A stretch of 64,000 nt of DNA, taken from Trichomonas vaginalis G3 (lineage: Eukaryota > Parabasalia > Trichomonadida > Trichomonadidae). The translations under genes and the position numbers were made by a program. The notes beneath the pieces are model-generated. The model was not told the DNA's origin. It was given only the letters and a program-made list of their open reading frames with translations, and made no database searches. Positions 47,264 to 57,034 of the stretch are shown piece by piece (positions within the stretch are counted from its first letter, which is position 1; each line of letters starts with the position of its first letter). The stretch spans positions 29,666,082-29,730,081 of the forward strand of contig NC_067207.1 in the NCBI RefSeq assembly GCF_026262505.1. The letters are read 5' to 3'.

Positions 47264-48721
47264 ATGTCAAATGAAACAGCGTCTATGAGAGAAATACAAC
47301 ACAACCGACAACTCATTATACAAGCTCTAAATAAGAACACAACAAACTTTTCAAACTATTCTAAGATATCTGAGTCATTGAAAGAAGGAAACTTAAAACT
47401 GACATTAAACCCAATGACAGATGAGTTTCTGTTTCAAGACAATAAGAACCATACTGTCTGTATAAATCCAACAAAAGGAACTTTAAACGAGAAACCTATA
47501 AATGAACTTCTTTTGAAAGCAGATGTTGGCAACAAAGCTGACAAAGAATATGTAGACGATGCAATAGCAAAAGAAGAAGAAAGAGCTAACAAAGCTTATG
47601 CAACAAAAGAACATACTCATCCTGAACTAGCAGACAAAACATATGTTGACAATAAAATGTCAAGTGAAGTGACAAGAGCTGAAAACGAATATTCTAAAAA
47701 GACTCATACACATACCATTGCAAATATTACAAACTTACAAGAAACCTTAAACATGAAAAGTGCCGTTGGACATACACATTCTATATCTGAAATAACAGAC
47801 TTAAACGTTAGCCTTGAAAAGAAAGCAGATAAGGAATGGGTGGCTAGTGTGTTAGTGAAGAAGGCGGATAAGGAATATGTGGATGAAAAAGATAACGAAA
47901 TTATAGAAAGGGCTGAATGGTATCATGAATGGACATCGAAGATTTTAAAAACTAAAGCCGATACAGGATGGGTTTCAGGATGTTTAGACCTTAAAGCGGA
48001 TAAAACATATGTTAACGATGAGTTAGACAACAAAGCAGACAAGAACCATACACATAAATCCTTCACAACTGTTAGAGCAGACGACATAATATTGAACTTT
48101 GACCTTGGTTCAAGTGCACCTTTAGAGAATCCAAGTACAAGCGTAAAAGATACACTAAACAATTTAGATAACAGTTGCAGGAACATTGAAAGTCATGCCA
48201 GAAACTTTGAAGCATATGAACTACCAGCAATGTTAGATAAGAAGGCTGACAAAACAGAGCTTCAAACATTAAAGACTGAAATACTTCAAACATTATATCC
48301 TGCAGGCTCTATTTATACGTCAATGAACTCTACCAGACCAGAAGTAGTACTTGGTTTTGGTGAATGGAAGCAGATTGTAGACAAATTCTTATACTGTGCT
48401 AGATATTCAAAGACGGCAGGAGGTTCGAAGAAAATTAAAGAAGCAAACCTTCCACCGCACACTCATACAGGAACGACAAACACAACAGGTAGTCATTCAC
48501 ATTCAATAACAAAAAGAGGTTATAGAAATCTTGCAGCAGGTTCGGATAGACAGGGAATGGATAGATATGATATTTCAAGTGACCCGGTAGATTCAAACGC
48601 GGGGATTTTCTGTGGAACCGCAGGAAATCATTCACACACTTTCACAACAAATCCAACAGGCTTGGGTAAAGACTACATGCCACCTTACATGACAGTTTAC
48701 GCATGGTATAGAATTGCTTAG
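47264..48721 (+). CDS. phage-like tail fibre with KADK repeats and HxH collar domain
   Basis: A 485-residue fibrous protein. Residues about 1-85 form a head; 85-270 contain at least six KADK(E/T)(Y/W)V-type units interleaved with HTHTI-NIT, HTHSISEIT and HTHPEL motifs, a pattern of trimeric phage fibres. The C-terminal 140 residues resemble a short-tail-fibre/collar domain: YPAGSIYTS, GFGEWKQI, GGSKK, NLPPHTHTGTT, SHSHS, HSHTF and PPYMTVYAWYRIA. In phage T4 gp12/gp37, paired HxH motifs bind a metal ion that locks the trimer tip, the receptor-binding part. A host-attachment role on the particle is inferred. It is convergent with the integrase, with a 4-base overlap. Confidence 0.8.
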   Translation: MSNETASMREIQHNRQLIIQALNKNTTNFSNYSKISESLKEGNLKLTLNPMTDEFLFQDNKNHTVCINPTKGTLNEKPINELLLKADVGNKADKEYVDDAIAKEEERANKAYATKEHTHPELADKTYVDNKMSSEVTRAENEYSKKTHTHTIANITNLQETLNMKSAVGHTHSISEITDLNVSLEKKADKEWVASVLVKKADKEYVDEKDNEIIERAEWYHEWTSKILKTKADTGWVSGCLDLKADKTYVNDELDNKADKNHTHKSFTTVRADDIILNFDLGSSAPLENPSTSVKDTLNNLDNSCRNIESHARNFEAYELPAMLDKKADKTELQTLKTEILQTLYPAGSIYTSMNSTRPEVVLGFGEWKQIVDKFLYCARYSKTAGGSKKIKEANLPPHTHTGTTNTTGSHSHSITKRGYRNLAAGSDRQGMDRYDISSDPVDSNAGIFCGTAGNHSHTFTTNPTGLGKDYMPPYMTVYAWYRIA

Positions 48722-49677
48722 TCGTCATTTTCAACTTCTTTAGCATATTCGTCAGGAGTTGTCTTATATTTGTTAGGAACTGTCTTTGAAAGTATACCAC
48801 CTTGAACTTTGACAAGTTTGAAACGAGGTCTGGCAATAGTAGTTTTATCTTCTGCTTGCAGTGTGTACATTTTGCCATGTTTGCCTAAAACTTCATAATA
48901 TTCTCTTGTATACTTTCTTCTATTTTTACGAACACGAACGTGAGTACCTGTCGGGTTCCCATTGTTGTCATAGTCAATAGTATTTTCATATGGGTCGCGT
49001 TTAGGTATTTCTATTTTTACTTTGTCACCCTTCCGAAGTTTGAAGCCTGGCATTCTTTCTTGTTTGTCTCTTTTGACTAAACTATTAAATATATAGTCTT
49101 TCTCTAAGTCAGGGTTGTTTTTCATTTCTTCGGGGGAGTGGTTTCCCAAACCTTTTTGTTTACGGTTATTGTAAATATTTAAAACTTGTCTCATCTTTGC
49201 CATGGAGAAGTGTCTATATTTGTCGTCATATGACATTTCATTTGCTTCACCACCTTGTGGTTGGTTTAAGTCTCTTAAGATTTTTATACAACCGTCAATG
49301 ACACCAAGAGCAGAATGGTTTTGGTCGACAATGAAATATTGGTTTACATTTTTTGAACGCAGATAGTTTTTTACATCATCTGATTTGAAAGAACTTTCAC
49401 AGTCAGATGTCAGTTTTGTTGGATGGTATTTGTCAACGAATATTGTCAAAGCAGTTTTCACATCTAAAATATTTTTGGACTGTAATGGTATGGCTTCACA
49501 GTATCTTGTATTTTGACCAACAAATATTAACCAGTATGGTGGTCCATCTGTTCTAACTCTCGGAATGTTTTCCAAGATATCCATAAACCATGCGTTCGGA
49601 GTTGAACTGAAGATTTTTATCATGAGTGCTTTCTTTGTCGCTTTAGAAACATACGGGTCCTTGTTTGAATTCGTCAT
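48718..49677 (-). CDS. RVE-family integrase (arm B)
   Basis: Same 319-residue open frame as arm A. The integrase lies in the middle of the right half of the element and is the only gene on this strand between the 286-residue gene and the structural paralogue 2 gene, which suggests independent control. Confidence 0.85.
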   Translation of the reverse strand: MTNSNKDPYVSKATKKALMIKIFSSTPNAWFMDILENIPRVRTDGPPYWLIFVGQNTRYCEAIPLQSKNILDVKTALTIFVDKYHPTKLTSDCESSFKSDDVKNYLRSKNVNQYFIVDQNHSALGVIDGCIKILRDLNQPQGGEANEMSYDDKYRHFSMAKMRQVLNIYNNRKQKGLGNHSPEEMKNNPDLEKDYIFNSLVKRDKQERMPGFKLRKGDKVKIEIPKRDPYENTIDYDNNGNPTGTHVRVRKNRRKYTREYYEVLGKHGKMYTLQAEDKTTIARPRFKLVKVQGGILSKTVPNKYKTTPDEYAKEVENDD

Positions 49678-49694
49678 TTTTTACCCTGTAAGAA
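49678..49694. promoter_or_regulatory. 17-bp divergent promoter before the integrase (arm B)
   Basis: TTTTTACCCTGTAAGAA between two start codons; the TTTTTACCC core is also seen before the capsid gene at about 3,292-3,300. Confidence 0.4.
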
Positions 49695-50096
49695 ATGGGT
49701 TTATTTGGCGCGTTAGCAGGAGTTGCATCCAGATTTTTACCCGCAGTGGGAACAATAGCCAGAGGTGTATTTGGAGTTGGAAGGAAGATTTTGAGTACAT
49801 TAGGTATACTGAAAGAGAAAGCACAACCTATTATACAAACTGTACAGAAAGGTTGGGATGTAGCACGAGATGCAACAAATCTTATTCCAAATCCTGAAAC
49901 AAGAGGAAAAGTTCAAGGATGGATGGATAATGTAGGAAAACAAGCAAATGACTATTATAACAAAGCAAATGACTACTATAACCAAGCAGGACACTATATG
50001 GACCAAGGTGAAAGATTCTTTAACAGAGGATATAACCATGCACAACAGTGGGTAAACAATAACCAACCGCAACCGCCTCAAACTTGGGGAATGTAA
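49695..50096 (+). CDS. 133-residue amphipathic protein, pVI-like candidate (arm B)
   Basis: MGLFGALAGVASRFLPAVG start, GRKIL basic helix, NDYYNKA/NDYYNQA duplication and a PQPPQTWGM tail; identical to arm A. First of three genes separated by two copies of a 19-base leader. Confidence 0.6.
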   Translation: MGLFGALAGVASRFLPAVGTIARGVFGVGRKILSTLGILKEKAQPIIQTVQKGWDVARDATNLIPNPETRGKVQGWMDNVGKQANDYYNKANDYYNQAGHYMDQGERFFNRGYNHAQQWVNNNQPQPPQTWGM

Positions 50097-50115
50097 AATT
50101 TTTTACTGAGATGAA

Positions 50116-50268
50116 ATGAACAATACAGCATTGAGACAAATGAGTTCAAGATGGATTTGTCGACTTCCAGCAGTTACACAACGTGTTTGTCAAGTTCTTC
50201 CTATACCTCAGGAAGTTTTAGACCGACTTAAAAAACAACAACAACCAGTTGAAAACAAACCAAACTAA
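50116..50268 (+). CDS. 50-residue small protein (arm B)
   Basis: Begins MNNTALRQMSSRW and ends QQQPVENKPN. The TAA stop is fused to the next leader (TAAAATTTTTTACTGAG), typical of the compact gene joints in this element. Confidence 0.6.
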   Translation: MNNTALRQMSSRWICRLPAVTQRVCQVLPIPQEVLDRLKKQQQPVENKPN

Positions 50269-50287
50269 AATTTTTTACTGAGATGAA

Positions 50288-50872
50288 ATGACCGAAGAAG
50301 TTGAAACGGTAGATTTGACACCACAAACAAAAAGTTCAGAACCATTGTCAAAACCTGTCAAAGAACTTACAGATGAAGAGAAAAATTCAATAATAGAAAG
50401 TGCCAGGTCTGGAAATACAAACCCTAACTATAAAGTCACTTTTCATAGAAATGGAACGGCTAGTATCTCAAAAAAGAAACAGACTCTCACAAATAAAATA
50501 TTGAAGTCTGAAGGAGCTTTCGAGACAACAGATGGAAAAGTTTACTTCACTGACCAACAGTTCATTATAGAACATCTCATTGACTTAGAGTCAAAATATT
50601 CTAAACTTTACAACAAACACAAAAAGTTGAAAGGAAAACAAAAACAAATGGCATATGATATTTATGAAGATGTTGACGACACAACCATACCTGCAGGTGG
50701 GGTAAAGTCAGAGGAACCGAAAAGTGACGAAAAACCGATAGAAGAAGGTGAGCCAAAAACTGAAGATAAACCAAAACCAAAGTTTAGTTTGGAAACTAAA
50801 CCAAGTCAACCTTCATTGGCTGGTATGGGTTGGCGTCAAAGGCTTATGGTAGCAGGAGGTTATGTAAAGTAA
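50288..50872 (+). CDS. acidic/proline-rich 194-residue protein (arm B)
   Basis: Same as arm A 17,251-17,835. The leader duplicates that of the preceding 50-residue gene almost base for base, so the two should be co-regulated. Confidence 0.6.
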   Translation: MTEEVETVDLTPQTKSSEPLSKPVKELTDEEKNSIIESARSGNTNPNYKVTFHRNGTASISKKKQTLTNKILKSEGAFETTDGKVYFTDQQFIIEHLIDLESKYSKLYNKHKKLKGKQKQMAYDIYEDVDDTTIPAGGVKSEEPKSDEKPIEEGEPKTEDKPKPKFSLETKPSQPSLAGMGWRQRLMVAGGYVK

Positions 50873-50907
50873 AAGAAAACAGTATATTTTTTTTTATTTT
50901 TATAAAA

Positions 50908-51627
50908 ATGCCCCCATATAGAATGGATAGAAAGTCTGCTAGAATAAAAGCAGAGTTGCAAAGATATGGTTGGAGAGTTTCGAAGAAGTTTAAATATAGG
51001 AAGGGAAGACCCATAAAAGTCTATGACAAATTGTCTGGTCTTCGCTACGAAATGGATTTGGAAACAGCACGTGCAAATTATCCAAACAGACTAGAGAGGT
51101 TAGAAGAAGAACGTCTTATGGACATGCCTTTCGATGTTAGTGAACCTCAAGTTGAGGGACACGACGGCTTTGCCAGATTCTATTGGAAACATGACGAACA
51201 ATTGCATCCTTTGAGAAGGAAAAAAGGAAAAGGTGAAGACACACATGCTCCCATGGAAAGAACAAGATATGCATATGAGAAGTATCGTGAAGTTCGTGCT
51301 AAAATTGGACAAGGTGGAGACTTTACAGTAAACTTTGACGAAGGAAAGAACAAAGAAGGCTTCATGGGTGTACTTGCTGCAATTCAAGACGGAAATAAGA
51401 AAGGATACAATCTCAGACTAACCGTAACAGATTTGGACGGTCATATATACTATGCATATGGCAATGTCACAACAGCTGCAAAACTTCTTGACGCCTTCAA
51501 GACTACAAAGAGAGAACAAATGGCTGATTCAGACTCAGACATTTTGAATGCAATTGAAGGAATTGCAAGTGTCAAGCTCGAACGATACCAACATAACCCT
51601 CAAGCAGTCAGACAACATGTTTGTTAG
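50908..51627 (+). CDS. basic 239-residue protein (arm B)
   Basis: The ATG at 50,908 follows TTTTTATTTTTATAAAA. The basic N-terminal 55 residues suggest binding to packaged DNA; the C-terminal domain ends in a Cys (AVRQHVC). Confidence 0.65.
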   Translation: MPPYRMDRKSARIKAELQRYGWRVSKKFKYRKGRPIKVYDKLSGLRYEMDLETARANYPNRLERLEEERLMDMPFDVSEPQVEGHDGFARFYWKHDEQLHPLRRKKGKGEDTHAPMERTRYAYEKYREVRAKIGQGGDFTVNFDEGKNKEGFMGVLAAIQDGNKKGYNLRLTVTDLDGHIYYAYGNVTTAAKLLDAFKTTKREQMADSDSDILNAIEGIASVKLERYQHNPQAVRQHVC

Positions 51628-51683
51628 ATGAGAAATATGAAATGGCATACCATTTTAAAACAGTATATTTTTACATATATTAA

Positions 51684-52544
51684 ATGCTTCAGGTTGAAAA
51701 ACAAAGAACAAAAGTAGCAGATACAAAACCGTTAGACTATATCTTTACAAATGCTGGTAGGACTATTTCAGATGAAGAAATTTCATCCCGAACATACAGG
51801 TTTGACTATCCAATTCGTTGGCTTCAAAGTCCTTCAGATGCAAAGGCAATAGGATTTAGAAGAGTTTTGTTTTCAAATAGAACTAACGCGTTTATGTTTG
51901 CAGTATATTTTCACGGTCAGTATAAAGGTTCTGATGGTCTAATAGAAAAATTTGACGAAATGAGAATCTTTACAGTTCGTTCAGACGAAAGTCTTGAAAA
52001 AACTCTAAATGACTTTCAAACTCAAATAAACAAATATTATTGGGAATTTCAAGAAAAATACGACTCTTTACTAAATGGAACATACTATCTAAAACTAGAA
52101 TACGATAAGATGAACTCAACCGTTTCATTTCAAAAGATTGAAATTAACCCTCCAAGAGATACAGAGTTTTTATTTTGGGAAGTAGACAAACGTTCTTGGG
52201 CACAATTTCTTCGGTTACTAAACCAGAACGAACCATTACCACCTGACGGTCCTTTTAAATTTATACTTCCACCAGCAGATTTGATGGTTTATAGAAACGT
52301 GTTTGACCCTCAAAATGTTATGTGTCATGCAAGTTTCAGTTCAAGCAACAATAGTTTTCTATGTATTGGTAAGGACTTTTATGACTTTGCTTCTAAATTC
52401 TACGAACCACCTAGTAACAGTTTCTCTGACTTTCAAGTTTGGTTCACAACAAATGGTGTGCAACATATTATTCCATTGTACTATGACTTTTATCTCGAAT
52501 TGTCTTTCATATATAACTACGGAAAAGTGCTGAAAAAGTATTGA
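51684..52544 (+). CDS. structural-type paralogue 1 (286 residues)
   Basis: Open from an ATG after TATTTTTACATATATTAA. Landmarks parallel paralogue 2: TKPLDYIFTN, FDYPIRWLQSP, KAIGFRRVLF, FLRLLNQ, VFDPQN, MCHASFS, NSFLCIGKDFY, FYEPPSNSFSDFQVWFTT, IIPLYYDFYLELSFIYNY. The last 40 residues are hydrophobic but too mixed for a certain membrane helix. A type-2 palindromic module starts 13 bases after the stop. No known family recognised. Confidence 0.65.
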   Translation: MLQVEKQRTKVADTKPLDYIFTNAGRTISDEEISSRTYRFDYPIRWLQSPSDAKAIGFRRVLFSNRTNAFMFAVYFHGQYKGSDGLIEKFDEMRIFTVRSDESLEKTLNDFQTQINKYYWEFQEKYDSLLNGTYYLKLEYDKMNSTVSFQKIEINPPRDTEFLFWEVDKRSWAQFLRLLNQNEPLPPDGPFKFILPPADLMVYRNVFDPQNVMCHASFSSSNNSFLCIGKDFYDFASKFYEPPSNSFSDFQVWFTTNGVQHIIPLYYDFYLELSFIYNYGKVLKKY

Positions 52545-53259
52545 AAAATAAAGTTTAGGTGAAGTGGTGCGATCTCACCTCTTTTTTCACCTGTTTTTTC
52601 ACCCGTTGAATTTTCATGAATTTTCATGAATTTTCATGAATTTTCATGAATTTCTTCGTATATGTTTTGTCAAGACTTCTTCATCGTAATGAGCGTAAAT
52701 GACCCAAAAATATAATTTAGGGTAGATGGTTAGATCTAACCTGTTTTCTCACCTCTTTTCTACCCTCTTGAATTTTCATGAATTTTGTGCTGAATTCGAC
52801 AAAAATATATTTTGGTTGAAAGAATACGGTGGAGCCAAAAGTGGCTCGACCTCAAAACAAGCATTTTGTGAAGAATATACCAACCCGCGGAAAACAGCGG
52901 GTTGCTTTTTATACAAAATTCAACAGGTGAATTTTCATGAATTTCCTTAAGATAGAAAAAAATATATTTTAGGCGACCAGGTCACTCGGTCACTCGGTCA
53001 CTCGGTCATTTTAACTTCTCTGAAAAAGTGTGACAACATGACATTTTGACAACAACACAGGAAATAGATTTCATCGTATATTTTTTGTTAAGACTTCATC
53101 GTAAATGTTTTGTTGAGACTTCATCGTATATGTTTTGTCGAGATTTTTATCGTTGTGGTCCGACGGTTAAGCCACAAACGAATGTCCGACGGTTAAGCCA
53201 CAAACGAATGTCCGACGTCCCACCAAAAAATATTTTTTATTTTTATTGTAAGAACAGTA
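52545..53259. repeat. non-coding spacer with mixed short repeats (arm B)
   Basis: Mirror of 14,865-15,579: palindromic modules at the left, the spacer copy of the 61-bp near-palindrome (52,861-52,921), the 8-bp CTCGGTCA tandem, the GTAAATGTTTTGTTGAGAC-type repeats, and the 26-bp GGTTAAGCCACAAACG units before the KilA-N leader. Confidence 0.7.
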
Positions 53260-53745
53260 ATGTCAGTCGAAGCAAAAACGTTCACGAACAAATCTAATGG
53301 CGAAACATTCACAAAAGGCACTTACAACGGTATTGAAGTCTTACGTAGAGACAAGGATGGTTATATAAATGCAACAAAGATGTGTCAGCAGTTTAGGAAA
53401 GACTTTAGAAGGTTGTTGGAAAATAAGTCCTGGGAAGAGTATTTTAAGGCATTTTGTGAAGAATATACCAACCCGCGGAAAACAGCGGGTTGCTTTTTAT
53501 ACAAAATTCATGCAGGAATTTCTGATGAAATCAAACAGGTTAGAGGAATGTATGTAGACCCAAGACTCGTAAACTATATAGCAATGTGGGCTTCTCCAAA
53601 ATATTGTATAGCAGTTGGAAAAATTCTGGACTCCATAGACAAGAAAGTTCATGAGAAATTAGATGAAGAAGAACTTGAAGATACAGTAAAGAATGCTAAA
53701 CCTTTGTTCGAACAAGAAGTTAGAAAAATGTGCTTAAACAAATAG
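53260..53745 (+). CDS. KilA-N domain protein (arm B)
   Basis: Same 161-residue frame as arm A, with the 61-bp near-palindrome at 53,449-53,509 within the coding region. The frame is open across it in both arms. Confidence 0.8.
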   Translation: MSVEAKTFTNKSNGETFTKGTYNGIEVLRRDKDGYINATKMCQQFRKDFRRLLENKSWEEYFKAFCEEYTNPRKTAGCFLYKIHAGISDEIKQVRGMYVDPRLVNYIAMWASPKYCIAVGKILDSIDKKVHEKLDEEELEDTVKNAKPLFEQEVRKMCLNK

Positions 53746-53921
53746 AACATGAACGTGAGATATGTTATGGTTATAGAGATTCTCCATACGAACTAGACCA
53801 ATGGGAACAAGAAGATTTAAAGAGAGAATTTAGAGAATATGAACTCGCTAAGATAGCATTAGAAGCTGCAGCAAAGAAGTTAAAAGTTTGGGGTTGTTTT
53901 GTACAAAAATATTGTGAGTAA
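53730..53921 (+). CDS. small charged ORF overlapping the KilA-N end (arm B)
   Basis: Same as 14,203-14,394 in arm A. Helical, Glu/Lys-rich; no leader of its own; ends VWGCFVQKYCE. Confidence 0.35.
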   Translation: MLKQIEHEREICYGYRDSPYELDQWEQEDLKREFREYELAKIALEAAAKKLKVWGCFVQKYCE

Positions 53922-54299
53922 ATGAACCATTTATTTTTATTGAATTCAGCAAAAATATAATTTAGGGTAGAAGGTTAGATCTAACCTGTTTTCTAACCTC
54001 TTTTCTACCATCGTAGAAAACTCTCGAAAACTCTCGAAAACTCATGAAATTTACACCAAAAATATAATTTAGGGTAGAAGGTTAGATCTAACCTGTTTTC
54101 TAACCTCTTTTCTACCATCGTAGAAAACTCTCGAAAACTCTCGAAAACTCATGAAATTTACACCAAAAATATAATTTAGGGTAGAAGGTTAGATCTAACC
54201 TGTTTTCTAACCTCTTGAATTTTCATGAATTTTCCCGAAATAAAAAATAAAATTAGTTTTATTTTTATTTATTTTTTTATTTTGTATAAAAGAACAGAA
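53922..54299. repeat. palindromic module spacer (arm B)
   Basis: Three type-1 modules with AGGTTAGATCTAACCT centres, in about 110-base tandem units containing GAAAACTCTCGAAAACTC, followed by the A/T leader of the next gene. Confidence 0.7.
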
Positions 54300-55235
54300 A
54301 TGTCAACAATCGGCACAACAGCAATTCAAACAACAGCACCAAACTCGTTAGTCATGAATCCAACATCTATGTTAGTAGAGATGAAAAGCTTCATTCCTTC
54401 TTCATATACTTTCGAAACAGAAATCCAGAAGATAAAGCAAGAACTGTTAACAAGTAATTTAGACTGTAGTGCGAAAGATGAACAAAATGAACAGTATCTT
54501 TACGACATGCAGGATATTATTGACCATCTACCTAAACTTCCTGAAATCCAACAACAAAAGCTTACTATTCCAGAATTCGATGAAATAGAAGTCGGACTGA
54601 CTGACTCAGTAGAAATAAAGAAGTTCATACGAAAGGTAAATTATGAGTTCCTTGGTTTTCATTGCAACCATAAGGTTATGGACAAAGATTGCGATATGGT
54701 ATATAAAAATATTTCTGACATATATAAATCGGAGGAGTTTAAGACCTACGACAACTTTGTTTCGTTAGTTGCTGAATGTGTATGGCAGATAAGAGATAAA
54801 GATAGAAGAGGTAAAATATGGAACGAACAGATAAGACCAACTGCTTCAGATTTAAAGAAAACCATTGACGCCTTGGTTGTTTTAGCAGGTAAGGTTTCAG
54901 AATATAACGCAAAAATGAACCCGCAATGTTCAAAATGTAAAGCAGCAATGAGGAAATATAACTACTCCGTCAAAGAGATAGAACGTATGCGAAACGACTA
55001 TGCAGACTTAAAGAAAGAAGCAGAAAAGCCAGCAGAAAATAAAATGGACATGTTAGCATTTCTGAACAAAAACTATCCAACAGCAGACGATTTCCTTCTA
55101 TCTGATGTCAAGAAGAAGTATAAAGAAACTTTCGGTATCGTTAAAACATTTGACATACTAAAAGAAGAAATAGAAGCTACGAAATTGTTTAGGATTTCAA
55201 ATATACATCGTACAATTCATGTGAAACGCTTATAA
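54300..55235 (+). CDS. hypothetical 311-residue protein with CxxC (arm B)
   Basis: Start chosen at 54,300 after TTTTGTATAAAAGAACAGAA. Residues MSTIGTTAIQTTAPNSL open the protein; the CSKCK motif and following coil are as in arm A. Confidence 0.65.
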   Translation: MSTIGTTAIQTTAPNSLVMNPTSMLVEMKSFIPSSYTFETEIQKIKQELLTSNLDCSAKDEQNEQYLYDMQDIIDHLPKLPEIQQQKLTIPEFDEIEVGLTDSVEIKKFIRKVNYEFLGFHCNHKVMDKDCDMVYKNISDIYKSEEFKTYDNFVSLVAECVWQIRDKDRRGKIWNEQIRPTASDLKKTIDALVVLAGKVSEYNAKMNPQCSKCKAAMRKYNYSVKEIERMRNDYADLKKEAEKPAENKMDMLAFLNKNYPTADDFLLSDVKKKYKETFGIVKTFDILKEEIEATKLFRISNIHRTIHVKRL

Positions 55236-56129
55236 AATAACTGGGGTAGAAAAGAGGTTAGAAAAGAGGTTAGATCTAACCTTCTACCCTAAAATATATT
55301 TTTATTGAATTCTGTATAAAATTCTGAGTAAAATAATTTTTAGGGCTTGTGTCAAACCGTTGAGTTTTCACAAAATTCCAAAAATAACGTTTACCATGTG
55401 AAACGCTTATAAAATAACTGGGGTAGAAAACAGGTTAGAAAACAGGTTAGATCTAACCTTCTACCCTAAAATATATTTTTGTCTGATTTACGCTCATTAC
55501 GATGAAGAAGTCTTGACAAAACATTTACGAAGAAGTCTTGAAAATTCAAGAGGGTAGAAAAGAGGTTAGAAAAGAGGTTAGATCTAACCTTCTACCCTAA
55601 AATATATTTTTGGGTCCTTTACGCTCATTACGAAGAAAGTCTTGACAAAACATAAACGATGAAATCTCAACAAAACATTTCGATGAAGAAATCTCAACAA
55701 AACATGTACGATGAAATCATGAAAATTCATGAAAATTCATGAAAATTCATGACAAATTCATGAAAATTCAAGAGGGTAGAAAAGAGGTTAGAAAAGAGGT
55801 TAGATCTAACCTTCTACCCTAAACATTATTTTTGGGTCCTTTACGCTCATTTCGATGAAGAAATCTCAACAAAACATTTACGAAGCAAAACATTTACGAA
55901 GCAAAACATTTACGATGAAATCATGAAAATTCATGAAAATTCATGAAAATTCATGACAAATTCAAGAGGGTAGAAAAGAGGTTAGAAAAGAGGTTAGATC
56001 TAACCTTCTACCCTAAACATTATTTTTGCCGAATTCTGTATGAAAATCATGAATTTCCTTAAGATAGAAAAAAAAATAAAGTTAGTTTTTTAAAAAATAT
56101 TTTTTTTATCTTGTATGTAAGAACAGAAA
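55236..56129. repeat. array of five palindromic modules (arm B)
   Basis: Mirror of 12,005-12,898, with modules in the reverse sense, each ending TTCTACCCTAAA. Interspersed with GAAAATTCAT runs and TTTACGCTCATT segments; no gene. Confidence 0.75.
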
Positions 56130-56741
56130 ATGTTAAAGGTTGAGTTTGAAACAGTTGGAAAGATAGACAATGACACCAAAGTGGTTAGAATAGGTGATTT
56201 AAACGTAAGATACTCAAAGAAATACAACAAATATTCTTTGTCAGACATTATATCTCCATCTGGAAAGAGACCGCAGGACTGGGTTAGAATTGCTTCAACT
56301 CAGAAAATTTTGACAAGAAATCCTGAGCTTTTGATATCGGTAAGATTCTATGGAACTGCAGCATATCTCATCGACAAAAGTCTTATACCAATAGTTTTGT
56401 TATGGTTAGACCCAGTTGTTGGATATAACTTCATAACACATGGTTCATTCGATACGGAACGTTGCAGTGAAGGCTTACTTTACATCGTTCAGAAACCGAA
56501 GGACTTCAACACAAAGAGATATAAGATAGGAAGAACATATAATATAACTCTAAGATATGACAGTATAGTCAATAGAGTCAAGGTTGTGTTTGCTAATGAT
56601 ATGAGAGCTGCAGAAACAGAACTACTTGAAAAGTTTGAGAAAATGTATGGTGCTCCCATAAAAGGTAAAGAAACGTTTGAAGTAGATGAGATAGATAGTG
56701 CTATAAAATTATTTGACGAAGTTGCTGAAAAATACATGTAA
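56130..56741 (+). CDS. KilA-N-like/GIY-YIG-type protein (arm B)
   Basis: Same 203-residue frame as arm A; leader ATCTTGTATGTAAGAACAG. Followed 8 bases after the stop by a GTTTACCATGTAAAACGC hairpin and a type-2 module. Confidence 0.65.
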   Translation: MLKVEFETVGKIDNDTKVVRIGDLNVRYSKKYNKYSLSDIISPSGKRPQDWVRIASTQKILTRNPELLISVRFYGTAAYLIDKSLIPIVLLWLDPVVGYNFITHGSFDTERCSEGLLYIVQKPKDFNTKRYKIGRTYNITLRYDSIVNRVKVVFANDMRAAETELLEKFEKMYGAPIKGKETFEVDEIDSAIKLFDEVAEKYM

Positions 56742-57034
56742 AAATAACGTTTACCATGTAAAACGCTTATAAAAAAAAAGAGGTGAGAAAAGAGGTGAGA
56801 TCGCACCACTTCACCTAAACATTATTTTTTGCTGAATTCAGCACAAATTTCATGAGTTTTGTATGTTTTAGACCATGTGAAAAAACAGGTGAAAAAGGAG
56901 GTGAGATCGCACCTCTTCACCTAAACATTATTTTTATTGAATTCCGTATGAAAATCATATCTTTTATACAAGATAGAAAAAATAAAGTTAGTTTTATTTT
57001 TTTTTATTTTTTTATTTTGTATGTAAAGACAGAT
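56742..57034. repeat. spacer with two type-2 palindromic modules (arm B)
   Basis: Modules with GAGGTGAGATCGCACC centres, then AATAAAGTTAGTTTTATTT and the TTTTGTATGTAAAGACAG leader of the Bro-type gene. Confidence 0.65.
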
